From Carnobacterium gallinarum DSM 4847 (GTDB lineage Bacteria > Bacillota > Bacilli > Lactobacillales > Carnobacteriaceae): DNA of 64,000 bases. The stretch covers positions 2,155,496 through 2,219,495 of the forward strand of contig NZ_JQLU01000005.1 in assembly GCF_000744375.1 (NCBI RefSeq). Direction: 5' to 3'. The position numbers were made by a program, and so were the translations under genes. The notes beneath the pieces were generated by a model, which had not been told where the DNA came from, did not search any database, and was given only the letters and a program-made list of their open reading frames with translations. Shown here one piece after another: positions 9,351 through 18,167 of this stretch; within the stretch, counting starts at the first letter, position 1, and each line of letters starts with the position of its first letter.

Positions 9351-10244
9351 ATGGCCGAGCCTTTAGTTTCAATTATTATTCCTGTTTATAATGGTGAAAA
9401 AACAATTAAACGGGCTATTGATTCATGTTTAAAGCAAGATTATCTGAATATTGAAGTTTTAGTCTTGGACAATCAATCAAATGATAACACTAAAAATGTT
9501 GTTTTAACGATTCAATCTGATTTAGTAAAGTATATTTATCTAAATCAAAAAGGTCGTTCATTAGCAAGAAATGAAGGCATTAAGCGAGCTAAAGGGAACT
9601 ATGTACAATTTTTAGATGCAGATGATACGTTAGAGGCAACTAAAATTAGTAAGTCAATTGAACTATTTGAAAATAATCCAGCTATTGATGCCGTTTCAAC
9701 TGGAATTCAATATGATAATGGTGGAAGTAATGTGAAAACTTTATTTCCAGAATTCAATTATCCTTATGAGATTATTGCTCATAACATTTTTCCAATTCAT
9801 TCGTTATTGTTAAAAAAAGAATGTGCAACCACTTTTCCAGAAAAGCTTGACTATTGTGAGGATTGGGTTTTTTGGGCAACTTCTTTAGTTGATAAGACTA
9901 TTTATTTTGATAAAAGTTTAATTGGTGGAACGGTATTTATCCATGATGAAAATACAATGTTACAAAATAAATTAATGAGAGAGTATGAGCTTTACGTTCA
10001 ACAATATTTAAAGGGAAAATATAAAAAGTATAGTTTGCCTTTGAAAAAAAATGAAATTTCTTTGTTGATTATTCATTATTTTAACGATAGTAAAGAGCAA
10101 ATTACAATTAATGAAATTAGGAAACAATCGGCTATTACCTATTTTTTTATCGGAGTATTCTGTCGTTTACCAATCATTAAAACTAAGTTGCAAAATAAAA
10201 TTAAAGAGATTAATCAAAAAGATGTTTACACTGAAGGAGAGTAA
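9351..10244 (+). CDS. Family 2 glycosyltransferase
   Basis: This 297-residue GT2 enzyme has VSIIIPVYNGE at residues 6-16, DNQSND at 40-45, GRSLARNEGI at 68-77 and LDADD at 88-92. CEDWVFW near residue 169 matches the ED acceptor motif. The C-terminal 100 residues are lysine-rich with one hydrophobic stretch. GAGGAG lies upstream of the ATG. It is followed after three bases by another GT2 gene. The sugar it adds is unknown; it is likely one of the transferases building the rhamnose-containing repeat unit. Confidence 0.85.
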   Translation: MAEPLVSIIIPVYNGEKTIKRAIDSCLKQDYLNIEVLVLDNQSNDNTKNVVLTIQSDLVKYIYLNQKGRSLARNEGIKRAKGNYVQFLDADDTLEATKISKSIELFENNPAIDAVSTGIQYDNGGSNVKTLFPEFNYPYEIIAHNIFPIHSLLLKKECATTFPEKLDYCEDWVFWATSLVDKTIYFDKSLIGGTVFIHDENTMLQNKLMREYELYVQQYLKGKYKKYSLPLKKNEISLLIIHYFNDSKEQITINEIRKQSAITYFFIGVFCRLPIIKTKLQNKIKEINQKDVYTEGE

Positions 10245-10247
10245 AGT

Positions 10248-11141
10248 ATGAATTCAAATTTATCATCAGTATACTTTATTATTCTAAATTATAATAATGC
10301 TCCAGATACTTTAGAATGTGTAGATAGTATTGAAAAATTAGAATATGGGAACTACAAGGTTGTTCTTGTAGATAATCAATCCAAAGACAATTCAGCAGAA
10401 ATTTTACAAAAAGAATTGCCACAGCATAAGTTCATCCAAACTGGAGCTAATCTTGGCTATGCAGCAGGAAATAATATCGGAATGAAATATGCAATTGAAG
10501 ATGGAGCAGATTACATTTGTATTTTGAATAATGATGTAATTGTGAATTCTGATTTTTTAACTATTTTAGTTGATTATTTAAGCACCCATCCTAAGGTTGG
10601 TCTTGTAGGACCTAGAATTTGTGAATACGAAGATCAAAGCATATTAGAATCTGCTGGCTCTAACGTTGATTTTAAAAAAGGTCGTGTGACTAGACTTTAT
10701 CATGGTGAACCAGAACAAAATGTTTATGGAAAAGTGATCCCATGTGATTATGTTGGCGGAGCTTGTATGTTGTTAAAAGCAGATCTAATCCAAGAAGTGG
10801 GTTATATACCGGAGAACTATTTCTTGTTTTATGAAGAAAATGAATGGTGCGTAACAATAAAAAAAGCTGGCTATCAAATTGTTTGTGTAGCAGATGCCAG
10901 AGTTGTTCATAAAGGTTCAGCTTCAATTAATAAAGTGTCAGGTTTATCCGAGTATTTTATGTATCGAAATTTAGTTATTTTTATGCGTAGAAATGCGAGT
11001 TTTAAAAATAAAGTGATCTTTGTACCTTATTTATTTCTATTTGCATTAAAAAGTGGATTAACTAAAAAAGATGGTTGGAGATTCTTTCCTTATTTTTATG
11101 ATGGTTTGACAGGGAAAAATAAGTATAAAAATAAACTTTAG
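10248..11141 (+). CDS. Family 2 glycosyltransferase (rhamnosyltransferase type)
   Basis: This 297-residue GT2 protein has IILNYNN at residues 11-17, VDNQSKD at 41-47, the NLGYAAGNNIG loop at 68-78 and LNNDV at 93-97. DYVGGACMLLK and FLFYEENEWC near residues 166-205 are the acceptor-side motifs found in WbbL/RfbF-like enzymes. It is the last gene of the polysaccharide cluster. The start is supported by GAAGGAGAG just upstream, inside the preceding gene's end. A hairpin terminator follows at 11185. The donor sugar is inferred only. Confidence 0.85.
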   Translation: MNSNLSSVYFIILNYNNAPDTLECVDSIEKLEYGNYKVVLVDNQSKDNSAEILQKELPQHKFIQTGANLGYAAGNNIGMKYAIEDGADYICILNNDVIVNSDFLTILVDYLSTHPKVGLVGPRICEYEDQSILESAGSNVDFKKGRVTRLYHGEPEQNVYGKVIPCDYVGGACMLLKADLIQEVGYIPENYFLFYEENEWCVTIKKAGYQIVCVADARVVHKGSASINKVSGLSEYFMYRNLVIFMRRNASFKNKVIFVPYLFLFALKSGLTKKDGWRFFPYFYDGLTGKNKYKNKL

Positions 11142-11184
11142 TTTTAAAGTTATACAAATCAACAAGTCTTATAAATCAGGTAGA

Positions 11185-11226
11185 ACATGTAGCTTAGTAG
11201 TTTCTAGACTAAACTATGTGTTTTTT
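11185..11226 (+). terminator. Terminator closing the polysaccharide cluster
   Basis: An imperfect stem (ACAT-TAG-TTAGT pairing with ACTAA-CTATGT, with a bulge and a mismatch) is followed by a run of six T residues at 11221-11226. It lies 44 bases after the last glycosyltransferase. Confidence 0.6.
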
Positions 11227-11294
11227 CTAGTTTTTAGCTTCAAACTAAGGTATGATATTACTAAAATGTATTTAGAGTTGGGAGAACTAGTGAA

Positions 11295-12773
11295 ATGAAT
11301 AAAATATATCCAGACGATAGTTGGTCATTACATACGGACCTTTATCAGATTAATATGATGAAAACTTATTGGGAATTAGGCAATGCTAATAAACATGCGG
11401 TCTTTGAATGCTATTTCCGAAACAATCCATTTGAAAATGGTTATGCTCTTTTTGCTGGGTTAGAACGAGTGGTTGATTACATTGAACGTCTAAAATTTAC
11501 TGAATCTGATATTGCTTATTTGCGAGAAATGAAAGAATATCCAGAGGAGTTTTTAGCTTATTTAGCTAATTTTAAATTTAAAGCGACAATTCGTTCGGTT
11601 GAAGAAGGAGAGTTAGTATTTAGCAATGAACCTCTTGTCCAAGTAGAAGGACCTTTAGCAGACTGCCAACTAATTGAAACAGCTTTACTGAATATTGTTA
11701 ATTATCAAACCTTGATTGCAACAAAAGCTGCTAGAATTAAATCTGTAGTAGGAACTGATCCATTGCTTGAGTTTGGGACAAGAAGAGCACAAGAAATGGA
11801 TGCAGCTATCTGGGGCACAAGAGCCGCTTATATTGGTGGGTGTAATGGAACGAGTAATGTTCGTGCTGGAAAGATTTTTGGAATTCCATCAAGTGGTACA
11901 CATGCCCATTCTCTAGTTCAAACCTATCGTAGTGATTATGAAGCTTTTAAAGCCTACGCATCAACTCATAAAGAGTGTGTCTTCTTAGTAGATACCTACG
12001 ATACTTTGCGCTCAGGAGTGCCAAATGCTATTCGAGTAGCCAATGAATTTGGCGAGAAGATTAATTTCTTAGGTGTTCGCTTAGATAGTGGCGATATGGC
12101 CTATATCTCTAAGCGTGTTCGTCAACAATTGGATGCAGCAGGGTATGAAGATGTGAAGATCTATGCATCCAATGATTTAGATGAAAAAACAATTCTAAAT
12201 TTAAAAATGCAAGGTGCCAAAATTGATGTTTGGGGTGTAGGGACGAAGCTAATTACAGCCTATGATCAACCCGCTTTAGGTGCTGTATATAAACTTGTTT
12301 CAATTGAAGATGAGAATGGTCAAATGGTAGATACAATTAAGTTATCTGGCAATGCAGAAAAAGTTTCAACACCAGGTAAAAAACAAGTATGGCGTATTAC
12401 AGCAAATGCAGATGGAAAATCCGAAGGGGACTATATTACCTTGTGGGATGAGCGACCAGATCAAGCACATGAACTATACATGTTTCATCCAGTTCATACC
12501 TATATCAATAAAACTGTTATTGATTTCAATGCTCGAGCTTTATTAAAAGATATATTTATTGAAGGAAAGCTAACGTATGCATTGCCAAACTTAGAAGAAA
12601 TAAAAAAATATGCTACAACTAATCTAGAGTCTCTGTGGGATGAATATAAACGGAATTTGAATCCAGAGCCCTATCCAGTTGATTTATCAAAACTTTGTTA
12701 CGATCATAAGATGGCAAATATTGAATTAGCTAGACAACAAGTTAAAGAACAAGAAGCTTATTTTTCTAAATAA
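11295..12773 (+). CDS. pncB: Nicotinate phosphoribosyltransferase
   Basis: This 492-residue enzyme converts nicotinate, PRPP and ATP to nicotinate mononucleotide in NAD salvage. Visible motifs are HTDLYQINMMKTYW at residues 13-26, EFGTRRAQEMDAAIW in the middle, and FGIPSSGTHAHSLVQ, which carries the phosphoribosyl-binding region. The length fits the long Gram-positive form. GGGAG lies before the ATG. It has its own upstream region after the cluster terminator, with TATGAT at 11251-11256 as a possible -10. nadE follows behind a separate promoter, so both halves of nicotinate-to-NAD salvage are neighbours; nadD is not in this window. Confidence 0.95.
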   Translation: MNKIYPDDSWSLHTDLYQINMMKTYWELGNANKHAVFECYFRNNPFENGYALFAGLERVVDYIERLKFTESDIAYLREMKEYPEEFLAYLANFKFKATIRSVEEGELVFSNEPLVQVEGPLADCQLIETALLNIVNYQTLIATKAARIKSVVGTDPLLEFGTRRAQEMDAAIWGTRAAYIGGCNGTSNVRAGKIFGIPSSGTHAHSLVQTYRSDYEAFKAYASTHKECVFLVDTYDTLRSGVPNAIRVANEFGEKINFLGVRLDSGDMAYISKRVRQQLDAAGYEDVKIYASNDLDEKTILNLKMQGAKIDVWGVGTKLITAYDQPALGAVYKLVSIEDENGQMVDTIKLSGNAEKVSTPGKKQVWRITANADGKSEGDYITLWDERPDQAHELYMFHPVHTYINKTVIDFNARALLKDIFIEGKLTYALPNLEEIKKYATTNLESLWDEYKRNLNPEPYPVDLSKLCYDHKMANIELARQQVKEQEAYFSK

Positions 12774-12776
12774 ACT

Positions 12777-12811
12777 AAAAAGGAAAGCAACGTATTTTGT
12801 TTTCCTTTTTT
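12777..12811 (+). terminator. Terminator after pncB
   Basis: AAAAAGGAAA pairs with TTTTCCTTTTT across a short loop and ends in a T run, starting four bases after the pncB stop. Confidence 0.7.
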
Positions 12812-12826
12812 GATTTATGATATAAT
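12797..12826 (+). promoter_or_regulatory. Sigma-A-type promoter for nadE
   Basis: TTGTTT at 12797-12802 and a consensus TATAAT at 12821-12826 are separated by 18 bases. The -35 element overlaps the 3' arm of the pncB terminator. Confidence 0.65.
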
Positions 12827-12859
12827 CAACTGTATTGATAAGTTAAGGGAGCGATGAAG

Positions 12860-13687
12860 ATGACAGAATTACAAAAAAAAATTGTTTTAGAAATGCATGT
12901 TAGTCCGACAATTGATGCTAAATTGGAAATTAGAAGAAGTGTTGACTTTATAAAAAGCTATCTAATCAAGCATCCTTTCTTAAAAACATTAGTGTTAGGT
13001 ATCAGTGGAGGGCAAGACTCTACTTTAGTTGGAAAACTCTCTCAACAAGCGATTCAAGAGCTACGCACTGAGACAGGGAAGACAGATTATCAATTTATTG
13101 CTGTTCGCTTACCTTATGGAGAGCAAGCAGATGAACAAGATGCAATGGATGCAATTGCGTTTATGGAAGCGGACAAAACGTTACGTGTTAATGTGAAACC
13201 AGCTGTTGATGCGGGGACAAAAATTTTAGAAGAGATTGGTGTTCCTATTCGTGATTTCGATAAGGGAAATATCAAAGCTCGTGAACGAATGATTGCGCAG
13301 TATGCTATTGCTGGGGCTTATCAAGGAGCCGTGGTTGGGACAGACCACTCAGCGGAATCAATTACTGGATTTTACACGAAATATGGTGATGGTGGAACAG
13401 ACATCAATCCTATTTTTCGTTTAAATAAACGTCAAGGGCGCGAATTGCTTAAAGAATTAAAAGCACCTATACATCTCTATGAAAAAACACCAACAGCTGA
13501 TTTAGAAGATAATAAGCCGGGGTTGGCAGATGAAGTGGCTTTAGGCGTTACCTATGATGACATCGATGATTATTTAGAAGGTAAGATAGTTTCCGCTGAA
13601 ATTGCAGCTAAGATAGAGAATTGGTATTTAAAAACACAACATAAACGTCATTTACCGATTACGGTGTTTGATGATTTTTGGAAATAG
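12860..13687 (+). CDS. nadE: Ammonia-dependent NAD synthetase
   Basis: NadE adenylates deamido-NAD and amidates it to NAD. The 275-residue protein has the N-type ATP pyrophosphatase P-loop SGGQDST at residues 49-55, [20 protein letters not shown] in the middle, and the C-terminal HKRHLP motif. There is no nitrilase domain, so it should use ammonia rather than glutamine, like the 275-residue bacterial form. ATG 12860 is preferred to the in-frame ATG at 12854, because GGGAG at 12847-12851 then sits eight bases upstream instead of two. Confidence 0.95.
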   Translation: MTELQKKIVLEMHVSPTIDAKLEIRRSVDFIKSYLIKHPFLKTLVLGISGGQDSTLVGKLSQQAIQELRTETGKTDYQFIAVRLPYGEQADEQDAMDAIAFMEADKTLRVNVKPAVDAGTKILEEIGVPIRDFDKGNIKARERMIAQYAIAGAYQGAVVGTDHSAESITGFYTKYGDGGTDINPIFRLNKRQGRELLKELKAPIHLYEKTPTADLEDNKPGLADEVALGVTYDDIDDYLEGKIVSAEIAAKIENWYLKTQHKRHLPITVFDDFWK

Positions 13688-13717
13688 AGAACTAAAGCAG
13701 AGTAGAAGAGGATTGTT

Positions 13718-14137
13718 ATGCAAAAAATAAGTGAGCTATATACTAAATATCGTGAAGTATTAATGTATTTAATTTTTGGTGGATTGACAACACTGATTAA
13801 TATTGTAGTATTCTATATTTTCAAGGATTTATTGGCAATGGATTATCGTGCTAGCAACGGTATTGCTTGGTTTATTTCGGTATTATTTGCTTTTATTACA
13901 AATAAGTATTTTGTTTTTTCGTCTAATGAAACGTCTAAAAATCAATTTATAAAAGAAATGTTGCTGTTTTTTTGGTACCGTCTATTGTCATTAGTCATTG
14001 ATATGGGAATGATGATTGTAATGGTGTCTGTCTTGAAGATAGACGCATTGATAGCCAAGTTAATTACACAAGTTGTGATTGTTGTAATTAACTATGTCTT
14101 TAGTAAATTGTTTATTTTTAAACCTAAAAAAAATTAG
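13718..14137 (+). CDS. GtrA/GtcA-family membrane protein
   Basis: This 139-residue protein has four predicted membrane helices of the GtrA (DPMS3-like) family. It has the typical LIFGGLTTLINIVVFY start of the first helix, and ITNKYFVF plus NYVFSKLFIF at the ends of helices 2 and 4. These proteins assist or flip polyprenyl-phosphate-linked monosaccharides for wall polymer or teichoic acid glycosylation. It lies 31 bases before a GtrB-like transferase, the usual partner. The third member of such systems, a GT-C transferase that moves the sugar to the polymer outside, is not in this window. Confidence 0.88.
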   Translation: MQKISELYTKYREVLMYLIFGGLTTLINIVVFYIFKDLLAMDYRASNGIAWFISVLFAFITNKYFVFSSNETSKNQFIKEMLLFFWYRLLSLVIDMGMMIVMVSVLKIDALIAKLITQVVIVVINYVFSKLFIFKPKKN

Positions 14138-14168
14138 TATCTAGACTTATTAAGAAAGAGGCAAAAAA

Positions 14169-15116
14169 ATGGTAAAAGAATTAATCTCAATTGTTGTTCC
14201 TTGTTATAATGAGGAAGAATCCATTCCATTATTCTATCAGGCTTTGGAAAAAGAACGGATGAATCTAGTTGATGCGGATATTGAATATATTTTTGTAAAT
14301 GATGGTTCTAAAGATAAAACATTAACTGTTTTACGTGAGTTGGCCAAATCAGATAATCAACGTGTAAAGTTTATTTCCTTTTCTAGAAATTTTGGTAAGG
14401 AAGCCGGACTTTACGCAGGATTGCAGCAAGCAACTGGTGATTATGTAGCAGTTATGGATGTTGATTTACAAGACCCACCTGAAATGTTGCCTGAAATGCT
14501 GACAACTATTCGCGAAGAAGATTATGACTGTGTTGGAACTAGACGTGTCAGTCGAGATGGTGAGCCACCGATTCGTTCGTTCTTCGCTCGACAATTTTAT
14601 CGAATCATTAATAATATTTCTGAGACAGAGATTGTAGATGGTGCTAGAGATTACCGATTAATGACGCGTCAAATGGTTGATGCTATATTATCAATGGGTG
14701 AGTACAATCGTTTTTCTAAAGGAATTTTTAGTTGGGTTGGTTTTGATACTAAGTATCTAGAATATAAAAATCAAGAACGTGTAGCAGGTGAAACATCTTG
14801 GTCCTTCTGGAGTTTATTTAAATACTCATTGGATGGAATTGTTGCTTTTTCTGAAATGCCGTTAGCATTTGCATCCTTTATAGGTTTCTTTTCATTTGCG
14901 ATTGCAATGATAGCGATGCTTGTTATTGTAATCCGAACATTGATTTTAAATGATCCAACATCTGGTTGGCCTTCATTAGTTTGTTTTATTCTAGCCATAG
15001 GTGGTTTGCAATTATTTTGTTTAGGTATTCTTGGGAAATATCTTGGAAAAACGTATCTGGAAACTAAAAAACGTCCAATCTACATTGTAAAGGAAACTGA
15101 AAAAGATAAAAAATGA
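14169..15116 (+). CDS. GtrB/CsbB-like polyprenyl-phosphate glycosyltransferase
   Basis: This 315-residue membrane-anchored GT2 enzyme has SIVVPCYNEEES at residues 7-18, NDGSKD at 44-49, SRNFGKEAGL at 72-81 and MDVDLQDPPE at 96-105, the signature of dolichol/undecaprenyl-phosphate sugar transferases. Two transmembrane helices lie at the C-terminus (about 232-254 and 266-290), and KRPIYIVKE closes the protein, all as in CsbB, YkcC and GtrB. It should load a sugar, often glucose or GlcNAc, onto undecaprenyl phosphate. GtrA is upstream and an LtaS-family gene follows. Confidence 0.92.
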   Translation: MVKELISIVVPCYNEEESIPLFYQALEKERMNLVDADIEYIFVNDGSKDKTLTVLRELAKSDNQRVKFISFSRNFGKEAGLYAGLQQATGDYVAVMDVDLQDPPEMLPEMLTTIREEDYDCVGTRRVSRDGEPPIRSFFARQFYRIINNISETEIVDGARDYRLMTRQMVDAILSMGEYNRFSKGIFSWVGFDTKYLEYKNQERVAGETSWSFWSLFKYSLDGIVAFSEMPLAFASFIGFFSFAIAMIAMLVIVIRTLILNDPTSGWPSLVCFILAIGGLQLFCLGILGKYLGKTYLETKKRPIYIVKETEKDKK

Positions 15117-15136
15117 TTAAAAACACTAAAGAAGTC

Positions 15137-15166
15137 TTAACTATTATTAGCATTTATGTGTATAAT
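15137..15166 (+). promoter_or_regulatory. Possible promoter before the LtaS-family gene
   Basis: A consensus TATAAT at 15161-15166 lies 18 bases after TTAACT at 15137-15142, between the gtrB-like stop and the ATG at 15260. The -35 box is weak. Confidence 0.5.
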
Positions 15167-15259
15167 AGTGAGAGCTTTAGTGTTTTATTTTTTTATGTAA
15201 TAGATAAAATAAACGATAATACAAATAATGCTCGTTTATTTAGCAAAGCAGGAGGATTT

Positions 15260-17167
15260 ATGAAACCAAAATTAAAAAAAGTATACTTTAAAAAACCTAA
15301 GCCTCAAGAATTAAAGGTTGAAAAAAATTTGATTTCAACTAAAATAGACGCATGTTTATTCATAGTTCTTTTGGTTTTATCAGCATTAGTGAATACGATG
15401 ATTTTACAATTATTTCAAAATAATTTAGATTGGAGTTTGGTCTGGAAATTTATTTTTGAATGGCATACAGAAATTTTTCTATTGAGTAGCAGTGTCATTT
15501 TAGTGATTACTTTATGGCTATATAGTTTAATTGGTAATCGTTATATTGTTGTTGCTTTGACTTTTTTAACGAGCTTAGGCATAGGAATGGCTACTTGGCA
15601 AAAAATGTTGAATCGCAGTGAGCCACTGTATCCTTCTGAATTAAATATGGTGAAAGAGCTACCATTTTTAATTAGTATGATTGATGTGAAGTTTATCGTG
15701 TTATTTATTGTTGGTGGAACTTTATTAGGGATAGCTGTCTGGTTAGTAACTCACTATCATAGCAAATTCATTACAGCTCCTAACCGTAAAAAAAGTTATT
15801 TATTACGTGGAATTCTTTTTGTCCTTACCAGCTTTCTACTAATTTACATTGGCAATTTTAATCAAAGTGGAAACTATTTGAAAAAGGCATACGATCCATA
15901 TGCTTATTGGATTCCTTATAGTCAGCAGATGAATTATTATAACAATGGCTTTATTGGTGGGTTTTTATATAATTTAAAAGTTGAAGCAATGGAACAGCCA
16001 GCAGATTATTCCAAAGCTAAAATAGTAGAATTAACGAAAAAATATCAAATTTTGGCGGATGAAACGAATCAAAATCAAAAAACGGATTTAACGAAAAGTA
16101 ATATTGTTTATATTATGAATGAAAGTTTTTCTGATCCTTTAGCTTTAAAAGGAATAACTGTTTCAAGTGATCCGATTCCAACTATTCGTCAATTGATTGA
16201 GTCAGGATATGGTGGCAAGATTTTATCTCAAGGATATGGCGGGGGAACAGCTAACATTGAATTTGAGGCATTGACGGGATTTTCTATGGAACCTCTTAAT
16301 CCGCAATTAACAACACCTTATACTCAGTTGATTTCACAAAAACAAAAATTTCCGTCTATTGTTGATTTCTTAAAAAAGAAGAATTACACTACAACAGCTA
16401 TCCATCCTTATAATACAAGTATGTACAAACGTGAAAATGTCTATGAAACATTAGGGTTTGATCAATTTATTAGTGAAACAACTATGCCTTATACTGAGAC
16501 AATTGGCAATAACCCTTATATCAGTGATAAAGCAGCCTACCAAACTGTTTTAAAACAATTAGAAGGAACGGATACTCCAGATTTTGTTCATCTTGTTACG
16601 ATGCAAAATCATATGCCTTATGGAGATAAGTATATAACAACTGACTTTACTGTAACAGGAACAACTAATGATGCAGTGACAGAAAATTACGTTCAAGATA
16701 TTGCCTATAGTGATGAGGCTTTAGTTGAGTTTATCGCGGAGTTGAAAAAGCTTGATGAAAATACAATAATTGTGTTCTGGGGAGATCATTTACCTAGTGT
16801 TTATGGAGATGAAATTGCGGAACAAAATAGTGAAGAAGCAATGCATCAAACTCCGTTGCTGATCTATCAAACAAATGGAGAACAACAAGAACAAGTGGGA
16901 ACGATTAGCCCAATGTACTTCATGAATGAAATTTTAACTGTAAGTAATCAAGAAAGCTCTCCATACTATGCTTTTTTAGCGGAGTTAAAAAAAGAAGTGC
17001 CGGCATTTGAAAAAAATATGTACTACAATAAAGAGACCCAAAAATGGGTTGAAAATCGAAATCAATTGAGCAAATCAGCTCAAAATCTCTTAAAAGAGTT
17101 AGATTTAATTCAATACGATGTAACTACTGGGAAAAACTATAGCAAAGATTCTGATTTATTCTCTTAA
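15260..17167 (+). CDS. LtaS-family lipoteichoic acid synthase-like protein
   Basis: This 635-residue protein has five predicted N-terminal membrane helices (roughly residues 20-220) and a large extracellular sulfatase-fold domain. The catalytic-nucleophile region reads GGGTANIEFE, with Thr near residue 330, matching the conserved Thr of LtaS. WGDHLP near residue 507 supplies metal-binding residues. LtaS enzymes polymerise glycerol phosphate from phosphatidylglycerol onto a glycolipid anchor. ATG 15260 is chosen because GGAGGA at 15251-15256 precedes it; a longer frame from 15113 would add 49 unconserved-looking residues spanning a promoter. Adjacent GtrA/GtrB genes suggest a link with teichoic acid glycosylation. 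It could be the primary synthase or a primase-like paralogue. Confidence 0.88.
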   Translation: MKPKLKKVYFKKPKPQELKVEKNLISTKIDACLFIVLLVLSALVNTMILQLFQNNLDWSLVWKFIFEWHTEIFLLSSSVILVITLWLYSLIGNRYIVVALTFLTSLGIGMATWQKMLNRSEPLYPSELNMVKELPFLISMIDVKFIVLFIVGGTLLGIAVWLVTHYHSKFITAPNRKKSYLLRGILFVLTSFLLIYIGNFNQSGNYLKKAYDPYAYWIPYSQQMNYYNNGFIGGFLYNLKVEAMEQPADYSKAKIVELTKKYQILADETNQNQKTDLTKSNIVYIMNESFSDPLALKGITVSSDPIPTIRQLIESGYGGKILSQGYGGGTANIEFEALTGFSMEPLNPQLTTPYTQLISQKQKFPSIVDFLKKKNYTTTAIHPYNTSMYKRENVYETLGFDQFISETTMPYTETIGNNPYISDKAAYQTVLKQLEGTDTPDFVHLVTMQNHMPYGDKYITTDFTVTGTTNDAVTENYVQDIAYSDEALVEFIAELKKLDENTIIVFWGDHLPSVYGDEIAEQNSEEAMHQTPLLIYQTNGEQQEQVGTISPMYFMNEILTVSNQESSPYYAFLAELKKEVPAFEKNMYYNKETQKWVENRNQLSKSAQNLLKELDLIQYDVTTGKNYSKDSDLFS

Positions 17168-17194
17168 AAAACGACTTTTTTGGATAAAAATAAG

Positions 17195-17246
17195 AAACTG
17201 CAAGAAATCAACATTTGTAAAAATGGGTTTCTTGCAGTTTTTTCTA
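17195..17246 (+). terminator. Terminator between the LtaS-like and TetR genes
   Basis: A perfect 13-bp stem (AAACTGCAAGAAA pairing with TTTCTTGCAGTTT at 17228-17240) is followed by TTTCTATTTT. It may work in both directions, since an A-rich stretch precedes it and the convergent tetR stop is 31 bases downstream. Confidence 0.8.
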
Positions 17247-17276
17247 TTTTAGAACTTAGTCCTAGTCTTATTTTTG

Positions 17277-17894
17277 TCAGGAGACAACCTCGATACCTAA
17301 GACAGTCAAGTGTCCATTTCCAACGAGCTTAATTAATAAATGAGCCATTTGTTCAGGTGGGAAATCACCATCGCTATTTAGCCACCAATGAACCATGCCA
17401 ATAAAAATCGAGCTCATGTACTCAATAATAAAGTCAATCGGAACTTCAACATCATTTTCAGTAATTTTTAATTGATTGAAAATTTCCGCATATTGTTGAT
17501 CCAGCAAGTTTTTGATTTTTAATTTTAATGTATTTCCAGAAGGTCCCTCAGTTAAAATAAGATAGAAGTTTTGATTTTTTTTAACAGCCGTAAAAACTTG
17601 AGTTAACATTTTTTCAAGTTTTTTTATTTGCACTTGATTGCCATTTTCAAGTAACTTAGGGTCTAAAATTTTAGTGAAGGCATCTAAAGCATAGGAAAAA
17701 ACTTCATCATATAAATCATTTTTATCTTTAAAATGTGCGTAGAATGTTGCGCGATTAATCATTGCTTCTGAAGCGATATCTTGAATAGTCACAGCTTCAT
17801 ACCCTTTTTCCTCAACTAAAAGAACAAAGGCCTCAAAAATCATTTTTTTTGTTCGTATCACACGTAAGTCTGTTTTCTTGATAGAATGTAGCAT
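17277..17894 (-). CDS. TetR/AcrR-family transcriptional regulator
   Basis: This 205-residue regulator has an N-terminal helix-turn-helix (about residues 10-60). ALLV-type helix 1 leads to YEAVTIQDIASEAMINRATFYAHFKDKNDLYDEV, split here as VTIQDIASEA then INRATFYAHF, the recognition signature. The C-terminal domain resembles the TetR_C group found with DhaS-like regulators and has no recognisable ligand motif. AAGGAG is five bases before the ATG. It is transcribed away from the 1432-residue dehydratase-activator-like gene across a 273-bp gap with inverted repeats, so local repression of itself and that gene is likely but not shown. Confidence 0.88.
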   Translation of the reverse strand: MLHSIKKTDLRVIRTKKMIFEAFVLLVEEKGYEAVTIQDIASEAMINRATFYAHFKDKNDLYDEVFSYALDAFTKILDPKLLENGNQVQIKKLEKMLTQVFTAVKKNQNFYLILTEGPSGNTLKLKIKNLLDQQYAEIFNQLKITENDVEVPIDFIIEYMSSIFIGMVHWWLNSDGDFPPEQMAHLLIKLVGNGHLTVLGIEVVS

Positions 17895-17924
17895 TTTTAC
17901 TCCTTCTTTCTAAAAAACTTAGAA

Positions 17925-17958
17925 GATAAACAACAAATTTCAGTTTGTGTTGTTTATC
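17925..17958. promoter_or_regulatory. Inverted repeat, candidate TetR-family operator
   Basis: GATAAACAACA at 17925-17935 is repeated inverted as TGTTGTTTATC at 17948-17958, perfect 11-bp arms around a 12-base centre. It lies 31 bases upstream of the tetR ATG on the minus strand, where an autorepressor would bind. The half-site spacing is longer than for the smallest TetR operators, so two dimers or a hairpin role are alternatives. Confidence 0.5.
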
Positions 17959-18021
17959 ACACAGAATGCTGAATGTTGCTGATTGATTTTATAATGCTGT
18001 TTATATTAAAATGAATGTTAC

Positions 18022-18083
18022 CATACTACACTATATAGGATATCAAACAGTATGTTGAATATCTAACAATCCGTTAGTTAATA
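18022..18083 (+). promoter_or_regulatory. Possible promoter and inverted repeat for the activase-like gene
   Basis: TTGAAT at 18055-18060 and TTAATA at 18078-18083 are 17 bases apart and could form a promoter. An inverted repeat, CATACT at 18022-18027 and AGTATG at 18049-18054, abuts the -35 box and could be a regulator site. Both assignments rest on pattern only. Confidence 0.35.
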
Positions 18084-18167
18084 GATGAGTAAAAAGTGAA
18101 AAAGTGAACAATATATGAACGTTGAGAATCAATTGAGAATATTAGATGCAAGTGGAGGGGAAAAATC

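Noticed and set aside
15113-15259. A 49-residue N-terminal extension of the LtaS-like protein overlapping gtrB.
   Set aside because: It contains a promoter-like TATAAT, and the GGAGGA site points to ATG 15260.
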